Of a stretch of 64,000 nucleotides of DNA, positions 43,151-52,148 are shown piece by piece; position 1 is the first letter of the stretch, and each line of letters begins with the position of its first letter. Where the stretch lies: assembly GCA_964414425.1 (NCBI GenBank), contig CAYPWL010000001.1, positions 62,001 through 126,000 of the forward strand, written 5' to 3'. Origin of the DNA: GYS-P2D sp964414425 (lineage in GTDB: Bacteria; Bacteroidota; Bacteroidia; Chitinophagales; Saprospiraceae). Both the position numbers and the translations under genes were made by a program. The notes under the pieces are model-generated. The model was given only the letters and a program-made list of their open reading frames with translations, had not been told where the DNA came from and searched no databases.

Positions 43151-44694
43151 TGGCTGCGGCAATAGCTCATCACAAAGTTGTAATACTTGACTTTGGGTCG
43201 CAGTACACACAACTCATTGCACGCAGAGTCAGAGAACTCAATATATTCTGTGAGATATATCCATACAACAAAGATATTTCTGAGATCACCGATGCCAAAG
43301 CAATTATCTTATCAGGTAGTCCATGCTCTGTTAATCAGCAGGACCGTCTGGATATAGATATCGATAAAGTAACTCAGATCGCCCCTGTATTAGGGGTGTG
43401 CTATGGTGCTCAGTATATTGCTGATTACTACGGTGGTACAGTGGCTAAGTCCTCTAAGCGGGAATATGGGAGAGCTAACATATCTACGGTACAGGATCGA
43501 TTATGGTCTAAAGTCGATGATAGCTCGCAGGTGTGGATGTCTCACGCCGATACCATTCTAAACTTACCAGACGGTTTTGAGGTCATAGCTACAACGAGTA
43601 GCATCCCGATAGCAGCATATAAGCTGCCGGGTAAGCAGAATGAAATATACGGTATACAATTTCACCCAGAAGTGACGCATAGCTCTGATGGTCTTACCAT
43701 TTTGTCCAATTTTCTGATAGAAATCTGTGAGGTTACGCCCAATTGGAGTGCAAGTTCTTATGTAGATCAGACCGTGAGTGAGATTAAGTCAACAGTTGGC
43801 AGTGACCATGTACTACTGGGTATATCGGGAGGTGTAGACTCGACAGTAGCCGCACTCCTCATTAATAAAGCAATAGGGAGTCAGTTAACGTCTTTCTTTA
43901 TCAATAACGGACTTCTTAGGAAGAATGAGTTTGACGAAGTCCTAGAGGGATATAAAAGGCTGGGATTAAACGTTGTCGGCATTGATGCCTCTGAGGAATT
44001 CTTAGGAGCACTGAATGGTATATCTGATCCCGAACAAAAGAGAAAAATCATTGGGAAGACATTCGTGGATGTATTCCTGAGAGAGGCTGAAAAACTGAAG
44101 GGTATCAAGTGGTTAGCTCAAGGCACTATCTATCCTGACGTAATTGAGTCTGTAAGCGTTAATGGCCCATCCGCTACTATTAAATCGCATCATAATGTTG
44201 GTGGATTACCTGATTATCTTGATCTGTCCTTATTAGAGCCGTTGAGGATGCTCTTCAAAGATGAAGTGCGCAGGGTAGGACGTACCCTTGGGTTACCAGA
44301 TGAGTTTGTACAACGTCATCCTTTTCCTGGCCCAGGTTTAGCGATTCGTGTTTTAGGGGAGCTGTCGTCTGAGCGTATCAGACTCTGCCAAGAAGCTGAT
44401 TATATCTATATTAACCTACTCAAGGAGCACGGTTGGTATGATAAGATATGGCAAGCTGGAGCAATACTACTTCCTGTTAAATCCGTCGGAGTTATGGGAG
44501 ATGAACGGACTTATGAGTACACTGTGGCCCTCAGAGCAGTACATTCTGTTGATGGGATGACTGCTGATTGGACCCGCATACCTTATGAGTTATTAGCCTT
44601 AATATCCAACGAAATCATAAATTCTGTAAAAGGAATAAATCGAGTAGTATATGATATCAGCTCTAAACCTCCAGCGACTATTGAATGGGAATAA
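43150..44694 (+). CDS. guaA: GMP synthase (glutamine-hydrolysing)
   Basis: A 514-residue enzyme that turns XMP into GMP. The amidotransferase domain has the nucleophile Cys in GVCYGAQY and the His/Glu in FHPEVTHS. The PP-loop ATP pyrophosphatase domain starts at GISGGVDSTVAALL. The C-terminal dimerisation domain includes FPGPGLAIRVLGE and ends in KPPATIEWE. It follows nusB with overlap. Its last 44 nt overlap the next gene in another frame. Confidence 0.96.
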   Translation: MAAAIAHHKVVILDFGSQYTQLIARRVRELNIFCEIYPYNKDISEITDAKAIILSGSPCSVNQQDRLDIDIDKVTQIAPVLGVCYGAQYIADYYGGTVAKSSKREYGRANISTVQDRLWSKVDDSSQVWMSHADTILNLPDGFEVIATTSSIPIAAYKLPGKQNEIYGIQFHPEVTHSSDGLTILSNFLIEICEVTPNWSASSYVDQTVSEIKSTVGSDHVLLGISGGVDSTVAALLINKAIGSQLTSFFINNGLLRKNEFDEVLEGYKRLGLNVVGIDASEEFLGALNGISDPEQKRKIIGKTFVDVFLREAEKLKGIKWLAQGTIYPDVIESVSVNGPSATIKSHHNVGGLPDYLDLSLLEPLRMLFKDEVRRVGRTLGLPDEFVQRHPFPGPGLAIRVLGELSSERIRLCQEADYIYINLLKEHGWYDKIWQAGAILLPVKSVGVMGDERTYEYTVALRAVHSVDGMTADWTRIPYELLALISNEIINSVKGINRVVYDISSKPPATIEWE

Positions 44695-46027
44695 TATCTT
44701 GACCATTGTCTTGGTCATGTTATTATTTATCGGATGTTCTTCAACTCGTGACAGTGTAGGAACATCTCCTGTGTTGTTAGAGACTAAGCCCTCTGATGAT
44801 AGACCGGATAATCCATCCGATTTGCTCGTCGTCGATACCGTCAAATGGGTGATTACAGATGAAGAGGTCGTCCCGCCGATCACCTCACATTTAGCAACAG
44901 AAGAGGTTCTGCCATTCGAGGAGGTATATAAAGATGATTATAAGGTTGCGCTGATGTTGCCATTTCGTTTAACAGGGCGCTCCCTTGATGACATGAGCGA
45001 ATACAATCAAAAATTTGCTCACTTCTATGCGGGTTATCAAATGGCACTAGAAGCTGAAGACTGGATTCAGACTACCACTTTTCATACGAATCGGAATGGA
45101 GACAATGTTAGAAATGCGTTGAATAAACTCAATGCACAGACTGATATCATCATAGGTCCATATGATAAGAATAACACATTGCCGATAGTGGCTGAGTATG
45201 GCAGAGAAAATAGAATCCCCATCATATCACCTTGGACAGCATCTACCCGAATCACAAAAAACAATCTGTTCTTTCTTCAACTAACACCTAATCTGAGTGA
45301 GTATTGGAGTACTATATTGCGTGATGCAACTAAAAACCATGATCGTTCAAAGATTCGCATCATTACTAACCAAGATGGTAGCGATCGTGGCATGATCCGA
45401 TTTATTCAAAAACTCAATGAAGAGAAAAGTGGTCTTCCTCTATCAGAATCTCTTACAGAGTTTCCAGTATCCATCGATTCTCTGCTATATGGAGACTCCT
45501 TGGTATTCGAAACAGCATTTGAAGAAGAAGTTGAGGCATTCATCTTGCCACATTATAACACGAATACGCACGATGAATTTATATATCAGACTCTGCGTAA
45601 AATTAACGCGGAAAAGGAACACCGAAAGCCGCTGGTGTATGTGATGCCACAGGCGGTTAATAGTGATCGAGTAGACCTCAATGTGCTCAATAACTTAGAT
45701 CTTAAAATCTGTGACTATAGATTCTATGATAAGCGAGATATCAAGTATCATCAGTTTAAGAAAGCGTATTATGAGCAATATGGACGGCTGCCTAACGATG
45801 ACGCCTATTATGGCTATGATGTAGCTCGTTTTGTTGCCTACGGCTTAAAGAAGTATGGTAAGTACTTCCATTATTATATCAAGGATGAAAAAGTGTCACT
45901 GGATCAAATGAGTATATCAGTAACGCCTTATAATAACGCTGATGACGAGCTGCTGTATTTAATGAATGATCACTTAGATATTTTTGAGTTTGATGAAGGA
46001 TACTATCAACTCAAAAATGTTGACTAA
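44651..46027 (+). CDS. Periplasmic-binding-fold lipoprotein (PBP1/LivK-like)
   Basis: A 458-residue lipoprotein. The lipobox Cys follows VLVMLLFIG at about residue 29. The body resembles branched-chain amino acid binding proteins, as in LpoA-like or LysM-linked proteins of Bacteroidota (KVALMLPFRLTG, IIGPYDKNNTLPIVAEYG, IPIISPWTASTR). Its ligand is unknown. The ATG at 44651 lies 44 nt inside guaA; TTG codons at 44681 and 44699 are alternatives, but they remove the basic residue expected in the signal peptide. Confidence 0.78.
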   Translation: MISALNLQRLLNGNNILTIVLVMLLFIGCSSTRDSVGTSPVLLETKPSDDRPDNPSDLLVVDTVKWVITDEEVVPPITSHLATEEVLPFEEVYKDDYKVALMLPFRLTGRSLDDMSEYNQKFAHFYAGYQMALEAEDWIQTTTFHTNRNGDNVRNALNKLNAQTDIIIGPYDKNNTLPIVAEYGRENRIPIISPWTASTRITKNNLFFLQLTPNLSEYWSTILRDATKNHDRSKIRIITNQDGSDRGMIRFIQKLNEEKSGLPLSESLTEFPVSIDSLLYGDSLVFETAFEEEVEAFILPHYNTNTHDEFIYQTLRKINAEKEHRKPLVYVMPQAVNSDRVDLNVLNNLDLKICDYRFYDKRDIKYHQFKKAYYEQYGRLPNDDAYYGYDVARFVAYGLKKYGKYFHYYIKDEKVSLDQMSISVTPYNNADDELLYLMNDHLDIFEFDEGYYQLKNVD

Positions 46028-46030
46028 TAG

Positions 46031-46678
46031 ATGGCGATAACAATATTAGAGCGGCGCAAAGAGCGAATGCGTGAGGTAATCAGTAATCGACAATATAACC
46101 TCACTGTAATCTTAGAAAACGTTCATGATCCTCACAACATAGGTGCAGTCCTCCGATCATGTGACTCCGTAGGCATAGATGAGATATATGTATTATATAC
46201 AGATAAGCGCCTGAGTAAGAAAGGCCTGGAAGTAGGGGTTACAAGTTCATCTGGCTCTAATCAATGGATTAAAGTTCATTTTTACCAAGATGTAGCGGAG
46301 TGCTTTACGGAGGTCAAGAAGAAGTACAAAACGATCTACGGCACAGCCATTGGCCCGAAATCAAAAAGTCTTTATGATCTGAATCTGTCTGAGTCATGCG
46401 CTTTATTGTTTGGTAATGAGCATCAAGGACTTACACTAGAAGCCATGAGTTATGTGGATCAGAATTTCTTGATACCACAATATGGCTTTGTCAAGAGCCT
46501 CAACATTTCTGTGGCCTGTGCAGTCAGCCTCTATGAAGTGCTGCGCCAGCGAGACCACAGCGATCTATATAATCGATCATTTGGAGATCATGAGAACGAT
46601 GAAGCTCTAATGCAGGAGTTCATTAAAACTCACGAGCAAAAGAAGCTCAACAAAATCAATAACAAGAAGATTTTCTAA
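46031..46678 (+). CDS. TrmH/SpoU family RNA methyltransferase
   Basis: A 215-residue SPOUT enzyme with the three family motifs. Motif 1 is LENVHDPHNIGAVLRSCDSVGI, with the Arg for the ribose 2'-O. Motif 2 is ALLFGNEHQGL. Motif 3 is VKSLNISVACAVSLYE. It methylates tRNA or rRNA ribose 2'-OH, perhaps tRNA Gm18. It starts 3 nt after the lipoprotein gene and so is probably in the same operon. Confidence 0.92.
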   Translation: MAITILERRKERMREVISNRQYNLTVILENVHDPHNIGAVLRSCDSVGIDEIYVLYTDKRLSKKGLEVGVTSSSGSNQWIKVHFYQDVAECFTEVKKKYKTIYGTAIGPKSKSLYDLNLSESCALLFGNEHQGLTLEAMSYVDQNFLIPQYGFVKSLNISVACAVSLYEVLRQRDHSDLYNRSFGDHENDEALMQEFIKTHEQKKLNKINNKKIF

Positions 46679-46685
46679 ATAAAGC

Positions 46686-47888
46686 TTAGCTCATCCCCCC
46701 AAAGAACTTTTGGAGTCTACGGCACGCCTCAAGTAAGGTATCATCGCTGGCAGCGTAAGAAATCCTTAAACAGTTAGGAGCACCAAAAGCTGAACCCGCA
46801 ACTAATGCTACATGAACTTCTTGTAGAATCGCAGTAGCTAAATACGTGGAGTTATGAATTTTAACACCGTTGTAGCTCTTACCATAGTAAGCACTACAAT
46901 CAGGGAAGATATAAAATGCACCCTGTGGAGTATTGACTTTTAGATCTTTGATTTTACGTAGTTCAGCGAGCATCATATCTCTTCTTTTTAAGAAGGTGTC
47001 TCTCATGGCATGTGGTGCTATTGGCTCACTAAGGAGGGCCGTAGCAGCCGCCTTCTGACCGAATGCCGTTGCGCCTGAGGTTACCTGACCTTGTATTTTT
47101 GCACACGCCTTTGCCACAAATTGTGGCGCAGCGATATACCCTAATCTCCATCCTGTCATAGCATATCCTTTAGACATACCGTTTACAACTATTGTCTGAT
47201 CAAACACATTGGTATTCTGTGCTATAGAGTTGTGCTCACCATCAAATACGATGTACTCATAGATTTCGTCAGATACGATCAATAGATCTTTGTGCTCACT
47301 TACTACATCTGCAATTGCTTTGAGTTCTGCCTTAGTGTATACGGATCCTGTAGGGTTACATGGTGACGAGAATAAAACGAATTTAGTCTTATCCGTAATT
47401 GCGATTTTGACCTGGTCTGCGGTTACCTTATAGTCATTTTCTACAGTAGCCGCTATACATATTGGATTACCACCTGCAAGCTTTACAATCTCTATATAGG
47501 ATACCCAGTATGGTGTGAAGATGATTACCTCATCTCCTGCATTAATAAGGGCTTGACATAGATTAGATATGCTCTGTTTTGCACCATTACTGACGACGAT
47601 ATTACTGACGTTGTAGTTGAGTCCGTTATCTCTCTTTAACTTCTCCACTATAGCTTGTCGATACTCTACTAATCCTGGTACAGGAGTATAATGAGTATAT
47701 CCGTCATCGAGAGCTTGTTTTGCCGCTTCATTGACGAAAGCTGGCGTATCAAAGTCTGGTTCACCTATCGATAAACTAATGACATCTTTTCCCTTAGCCT
47801 TTAGATCACGTGCCATCTGAGACATTTTGAGAGTGGCAGATTCTTGTAGGTTTAGTACGTAGTCTGAGAGTACAGAAGAAGTAGACAT
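46686..47888 (-). CDS. PLP-dependent aminotransferase (aspartate type, class I)
   Basis: A 400-residue fold-type I transferase. The PLP Lys is in VVNGMSKGYAMTGWRLGY (about residue 240). Asn in SPCNPTGS and Asp/Tyr in VSDEIYEYIVF hold the cofactor. The N-terminal SIGEPDFDTPAFV block fits aspartate or aromatic aminotransferases of subgroup Ib. It probably exchanges the amino group of aspartate with 2-oxoglutarate. A -7 box lies 23 nt upstream. Confidence 0.93.
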   Translation of the reverse strand: MSTSSVLSDYVLNLQESATLKMSQMARDLKAKGKDVISLSIGEPDFDTPAFVNEAAKQALDDGYTHYTPVPGLVEYRQAIVEKLKRDNGLNYNVSNIVVSNGAKQSISNLCQALINAGDEVIIFTPYWVSYIEIVKLAGGNPICIAATVENDYKVTADQVKIAITDKTKFVLFSSPCNPTGSVYTKAELKAIADVVSEHKDLLIVSDEIYEYIVFDGEHNSIAQNTNVFDQTIVVNGMSKGYAMTGWRLGYIAAPQFVAKACAKIQGQVTSGATAFGQKAAATALLSEPIAPHAMRDTFLKRRDMMLAELRKIKDLKVNTPQGAFYIFPDCSAYYGKSYNGVKIHNSTYLATAILQEVHVALVAGSAFGAPNCLRISYAASDDTLLEACRRLQKFFGGMS

Positions 47889-47910
47889 ATGGTGTTATAG
47901 TTTAATGCAC

Positions 47911-47918
47911 CAAAAGTA
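47911..47918 (-). promoter_or_regulatory. -7 box TACTTTTG for the aminotransferase
   Basis: An exact TAnnTTTG match on the minus strand, 22 nt before the ATG at 47888. Confidence 0.5.
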
Positions 47919-47992
47919 GATATACTAAAGACATTTATTTGGTATCAGGACATAATTATTATGATAGTTTTGAGCCATATAATTATTCAGCA

Positions 47993-48496
47993 ATGCGATC
48001 AGAAGACAAAGTCCAGATATATGTTACCGGTGGCACCTTTGACAAGGATTATGATTTTATCACTGGTGAGTTATATTTCAAGGATACCCATCTCATGGAT
48101 ATGATGGAGCGGGGTAGATGTACCATCCCTCTCGACGTCAAAACCTTGATGATGATAGATAGCCTGGAGATGGGGCCTGAGGAGCGCAAAATCATAGCCT
48201 ACCAATGCAATCGATGTGATTACAACAACATTGTGATCACCCATGGTACCGATACTATGGCAGAAACGGCACTATATCTATCGGAACATGTCACAGAACC
48301 TAAGACCATAGTGCTTACGGGAGCGATGATTCCCTATGCCTTTGGTACATCTTCGGATGGTTTTTTTAATATGGGTAGCGCTTTAGCTTTTGCTCAAGCC
48401 TTAGATCCTGGTGTGTATATAGCCATGAATGGGCGTTTTTTCGATTCAGGAGCAGTCAAAAAGAATAAGTCCACGGGCTACTTTGAGAAGAACTAA
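47993..48496 (+). CDS. Short asparaginase-domain protein
   Basis: A 167-residue protein that keeps only the N-terminal (catalytic) domain of L-asparaginase. The first Thr motif is VTGGTFDKDY and the second is VITHGTDTMAETA. The later VLTGAMIPYAFGTSSDG block matches full-length enzymes. The usual C-terminal domain is missing. Such short forms occur in several bacterial groups. Full asparaginases hydrolyse asparagine; activity of the single domain is unproven. The start is the ATG at 47993; a TTG-started longer frame adds an unrelated stretch. Confidence 0.85.
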   Translation: MRSEDKVQIYVTGGTFDKDYDFITGELYFKDTHLMDMMERGRCTIPLDVKTLMMIDSLEMGPEERKIIAYQCNRCDYNNIVITHGTDTMAETALYLSEHVTEPKTIVLTGAMIPYAFGTSSDGFFNMGSALAFAQALDPGVYIAMNGRFFDSGAVKKNKSTGYFEKN

Positions 48497-48558
48497 GGGT
48501 ATGCCCGCTATCTTTTTGCTGGATATATATAATAATTTTTAATATGGCAAGGATTACG

Positions 48559-48566
48559 TACATTTG
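48559..48566 (+). promoter_or_regulatory. -7 box TACATTTG for the OmpA-TSP3 gene
   Basis: An exact TAnnTTTG match on the plus strand. It places transcription start near 48573, which favours the ATG at 48589 over the one at 48574. Confidence 0.5.
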
Positions 48567-48588
48567 AGAATCAATGATGCTTCTAACA

Positions 48589-50367
48589 ATGAAGAAAAAT
48601 ATCCTACTTGCTGCTCTTTTTTGTCTGGTGACCTTACAGTATGCGTTCGCACAGACAACTAATAGAGATATAGGCATTACGGTAAAGGCGCTTGCCCTTG
48701 ATTATGTCTCACAGAATGGTGGTGAATTTTCGGCCTTCAATGATTACCATACAGGTATGGAGATTGGTTTTTTAAAAGGTCTTACGGATAAGGTAACCTT
48801 GGCTGTTCCACTGAAAATAGCAGTCGCTCAAAGCACCGATGATCTTGAGAATCTTCACAATGCTCTACTGTCAGTTGATGGTACACTGAGATATAATTTC
48901 ATTAGACCTGGTGCTAAGGTAGAACCATATGTACTCGGTGGGGTAGGATATGTATACGAGAGTAATCCCCTCGGATCGAGCAATGCACAATTACCGGTTG
49001 GGTTAGGGTTTAACTTTAAGTTTCACGAGAGAGCATATGTGACTTGGCAAAGTGAGTATCGTTATTCTTTAGGTGACAACAGAAACAATCTCCATCATGG
49101 ACTTGGATTTACGGTTTTCCTCGGACCAAGAGATACGACTCAAGAAGAGCCTGAAGAAGAAACAACTGAAGAAAAAGACGCTTTTGATAGTGATATGGAC
49201 GGCATCATAGATGAGTTAGACTTATGTCCACAGGAACCAGGATTAGAAGAATTAGATGGATGTCCTGATGATGATGAAGACGGCATAGCCAACTATAAAG
49301 ATTTATGTCCAAGTCAGCCAGGTACAGCTGAGATGAAAGGATGCCCTGATTCTGACGGAGATGGCGTGAGTGACAATGATGATGAGTGTCCCAATTTAGC
49401 CGGTAATGTGGCTAATAAAGGATGTCCTAATGATGATACTGATGACGATGGTATACCAAATGATCTCGATCGATGTCCTACTGTAGCCGGTCCAGCTACA
49501 AATGGAGGTTGTCCAGAGTTAGATGCCGACGGAGATGGTGTGCCTGATAATCTTGACAAATGTCCCAATGTATACGGATCTAAGAATACACTCGGATGTC
49601 CTGACTCAGATGAAGATGGCGTGCCAGACAATACAGATCAATGCCCTAAGATTAAGGGGTCTGCACTAAATAATGGTTGTCCTAATGATAATGCTGATAG
49701 TGATAATGACGGTATCCCTGATAATATAGATCAATGCCCTAATGTTCCAGGTCCTGCCAGTAATAATGGATGTCCAGGAACCTCAACTCAACCGACTACT
49801 ATCACGCCGACACCGGTAACACGACCAGTGGATGTCGATACAGATGGGGATGGCGTCTTAGATCGTAATGATAACTGTCCAAGTCGTCCAGGATTAGAAA
49901 TTTATGGCGGATGCCCAGATACAGATGGTGATGGCATAGATGATAGTCGTGATCAATGTCCTACGGCTGCAGGGCCTGTTGATACGGGTGGATGTCCTAA
50001 TGTCGCAGCGAGTGATAGACGGATACTTGATATAGCGATGCGCTCAGTACAGTTCCAATCAGCAAGAGCTGAGATTAAGTCTGAGTCTTTCGTTTACTTG
50101 ACACAGATAGCAGAGATCATGAATAGATATCCAGACTTCAATCTTTCGATAGAGGGTCATACGGATGGACAAGGTGATGCAGCTACTAATCAGAGATTAT
50201 CTGAGACAAGGGCTCGAGCTTGTTATAACTTCTTGATAAGTTCAGGAGTTGAAGCAAGTCGTATGACATATACGGGCTATGGAGAGTCCAGACCAATAGC
50301 TACGAACCAAACAGTATCAGGACGTACATTAAATAGAAGGGTAGAGTTTGCCTTAGTCCCAAGATAA
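48589..50367 (+). CDS. OmpA-family protein with thrombospondin type 3 repeats
   Basis: A 592-residue outer-membrane protein. After a signal peptide (MKKNILLAALFCLVTLQYAFA) an eight-stranded OMP barrel (about residues 25-180) is followed by nine calcium-binding TSP3 repeats of the form DxDxDGxxDxxDxCP (about 49186-50000). The C-terminal OmpA peptidoglycan-binding domain is complete (IEGHTDGQGDAATNQRLSE, GESRPIATN, RTLNRRVEF). It likely fastens the outer membrane to the cell wall. Cysteines in the repeats may add disulfides. A terminator follows. Confidence 0.95.
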   Translation: MKKNILLAALFCLVTLQYAFAQTTNRDIGITVKALALDYVSQNGGEFSAFNDYHTGMEIGFLKGLTDKVTLAVPLKIAVAQSTDDLENLHNALLSVDGTLRYNFIRPGAKVEPYVLGGVGYVYESNPLGSSNAQLPVGLGFNFKFHERAYVTWQSEYRYSLGDNRNNLHHGLGFTVFLGPRDTTQEEPEEETTEEKDAFDSDMDGIIDELDLCPQEPGLEELDGCPDDDEDGIANYKDLCPSQPGTAEMKGCPDSDGDGVSDNDDECPNLAGNVANKGCPNDDTDDDGIPNDLDRCPTVAGPATNGGCPELDADGDGVPDNLDKCPNVYGSKNTLGCPDSDEDGVPDNTDQCPKIKGSALNNGCPNDNADSDNDGIPDNIDQCPNVPGPASNNGCPGTSTQPTTITPTPVTRPVDVDTDGDGVLDRNDNCPSRPGLEIYGGCPDTDGDGIDDSRDQCPTAAGPVDTGGCPNVAASDRRILDIAMRSVQFQSARAEIKSESFVYLTQIAEIMNRYPDFNLSIEGHTDGQGDAATNQRLSETRARACYNFLISSGVEASRMTYTGYGESRPIATNQTVSGRTLNRRVEFALVPR

Positions 50368-50402
50368 CTTAAGCGGAAAGAATCAAGTTTAGTATTGTGT
50401 GT

Positions 50403-50431
50403 CAGGCAGGTCATTCGATCTGCCTGTTTTT
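50403..50431 (+). terminator. Terminator after the OmpA-TSP3 gene
   Basis: A 7-bp core stem (CAGGCAG with CTGCCTG) lies before TTTTTAT. It ends the OmpA-TSP3 transcript about 36 bp after the stop codon and faces the convergent purE gene. Confidence 0.75.
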
Positions 50432-50469
50432 ATGTAAGGGAATTAGGAGTTTAAAGTATGGTTATAAGA

Positions 50470-50964
50470 TTAAACCTCTTTCTGTTGTTGCTCTAACTGG
50501 CTCACATCATTCAGCACTTTTTCGGTTTGCTTCTGACGCATAGAGATTAATTTTTTTCTAATCTGAGTATCATTAAGAGCTAAGATCTCTGCAGCGAGTA
50601 TTCCGGCATTCTTAGCACCATCGAGAGCTACTGTAGCTACTGGTATGCCTCCAGGCATCTGCAGGATGCTCAGTACGCTATCCCAACCATCTATAGAGTT
50701 GCGAGATTTGATCGGAACGCCTATCACCGGGAGGTGAGTTAATGAGCTTACCATCCCTGGCAGATGGGCTGCGCCTCCGGCGCCGGCAACAATAACTTTG
50801 ATTCCTCGACTTTCTGCTTTAGATGCAAAATCAAACATCCGCTTAGGAGTACGATGTGCTGAGACTACAGTGATTTCATATGTGATATTGAGTTGATCGA
50901 GGACCTCGGTAGCCTTAGACATTATTGGCATATCTGATGTCGACCCCATTATTATACTTACCAT
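50470..50964 (-). CDS. purE: 5-(carboxyamino)imidazole ribonucleotide mutase
   Basis: A 164-residue class I PurE. The PurE signature GSTSDMPIM is near the start. The active-site His is in SAHRTPKRM. GAGGAAHLPGMVSSLTHLPVIGVP matches the family core and helps place it as class I. It converts N5-CAIR to CAIR in purine synthesis. It follows purK by 9 nt in the same operon, the usual order. Confidence 0.95.
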   Translation of the reverse strand: MVSIIMGSTSDMPIMSKATEVLDQLNITYEITVVSAHRTPKRMFDFASKAESRGIKVIVAGAGGAAHLPGMVSSLTHLPVIGVPIKSRNSIDGWDSVLSILQMPGGIPVATVALDGAKNAGILAAEILALNDTQIRKKLISMRQKQTEKVLNDVSQLEQQQKEV

Positions 50965-50973
50965 AAATAGCTA

Positions 50974-52116
50974 TTACTTAGATTGAGCACGCAAGATACT
51001 TTTGACATGTTCATATTTAGCAATTATGTCTCGCATATTATCGCCAACGATAGTCACATGTCCCATTTTTCGAAAAGGCTTTGTGTCAGTCTTACCATAT
51101 ATGTGAGGATAAACTCCTGAGATTGATAACGTTTCTTGTAATCCTTCATAAACTACAGGTCCGTTTGATTCGGGTTCTCCCAGCAGATTCATTAATACTG
51201 ACTGGTGAGTTAACTCAGTGCTGCCAAGAGGTAATCCAAGTATAGCCCTAAGATGATTTTCGTATTGAGAGCAGATCGTAGACTCAATCGTATGATGACC
51301 ACTGTTATGAGGTCTGGGTGCTACTTCATTTATTAGGATAGCTCCACTCTTGGTGAGAAATAACTCAATGGCAAGGAGCCCTACAATCTGCAACTTTTCT
51401 GTTAATCTGTGTGCTAACGCTTTTACTTGCTGGAGTTGCTTCGCTGTGATATTTGCTGGACATTGCTGATAACTCAAGATGTTTTGCTCTTTGTCAAATA
51501 CCATTTCGACAGGATCATAGGTGACGATTTCGCCAATACTACTGCGGCAGCTTATAATCGCTATCTCCTTGTCGATATCAACTTTGTCTTCTATCAGGAA
51601 GTTTGTTTTAAAGCCTTCTTGAGTTAATTTATCTTTTGACGATATCGACTGTACTCCACGACCATCATACCCACCTGTACGGGCTTTTTGTATAAATGGA
51701 TACGACCAAATACCACTATCAATATCAGTTAGAAGCTCCTGAATGTTCTCATAATTCTTGAATTTACTGGATTCAAATCCATGGTCTTCATAGAATTGCT
51801 TCTGGAGACCTTTATCTTGGATGAGAGAGATCAAATGAGGTTGAGGATAGACATGGACCGATGATTGCTCAAGTTTAGCGAGAGCCTCTGTATTTACTCT
51901 TTCGATTTCTATGCTCACCACATCATAAGTACTACCAAATCTCATTACGTCATCATGATCTGTTATATCGCCTATGACGAATGATGGACAGACTAATCCT
52001 CCAGGACTTGCTTTGCTTTTATCCATCAAGGTGATGTCTAAGCCTAATCTACTTCCTGCTTGGATAAGCATCTTACCCAATTGCCCCCCTCCTAATATTC
52101 CAATTTTAGTATCCAT
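50974..52116 (-). CDS. purK: 5-(carboxyamino)imidazole ribonucleotide synthase
   Basis: A 380-residue ATP-grasp enzyme that makes N5-CAIR from AIR, bicarbonate and ATP. The N-terminal IGILGGGQLGKML and the ATP-grasp blocks ARTGGYDGRGVQ and NEVAPRPHNSGHHTIE are intact. The start is the ATG at 52116 directly before DTKIGILGGGQ; a frame reaching back to 52149 would overlap the divergent gene. It is co-transcribed with purE. It is divergent from the dihydroorotase gene, with only a 32-bp gap. Confidence 0.95.
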   Translation of the reverse strand: MDTKIGILGGGQLGKMLIQAGSRLGLDITLMDKSKASPGGLVCPSFVIGDITDHDDVMRFGSTYDVVSIEIERVNTEALAKLEQSSVHVYPQPHLISLIQDKGLQKQFYEDHGFESSKFKNYENIQELLTDIDSGIWSYPFIQKARTGGYDGRGVQSISSKDKLTQEGFKTNFLIEDKVDIDKEIAIISCRSSIGEIVTYDPVEMVFDKEQNILSYQQCPANITAKQLQQVKALAHRLTEKLQIVGLLAIELFLTKSGAILINEVAPRPHNSGHHTIESTICSQYENHLRAILGLPLGSTELTHQSVLMNLLGEPESNGPVVYEGLQETLSISGVYPHIYGKTDTKPFRKMGHVTIVGDNMRDIIAKYEHVKSILRAQSK

Positions 52117-52148
52117 AAGCTTATCTTGGCGCCATATAAAAATAGTCA

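Noticed and set aside
49186..50000. Regular repeats in the OmpA gene that look like a CRISPR-type array
   Set aside because: The repeats are in frame, differ in length and translate into TSP3 calcium motifs (DxDxDGxxD). There are no unique spacers.
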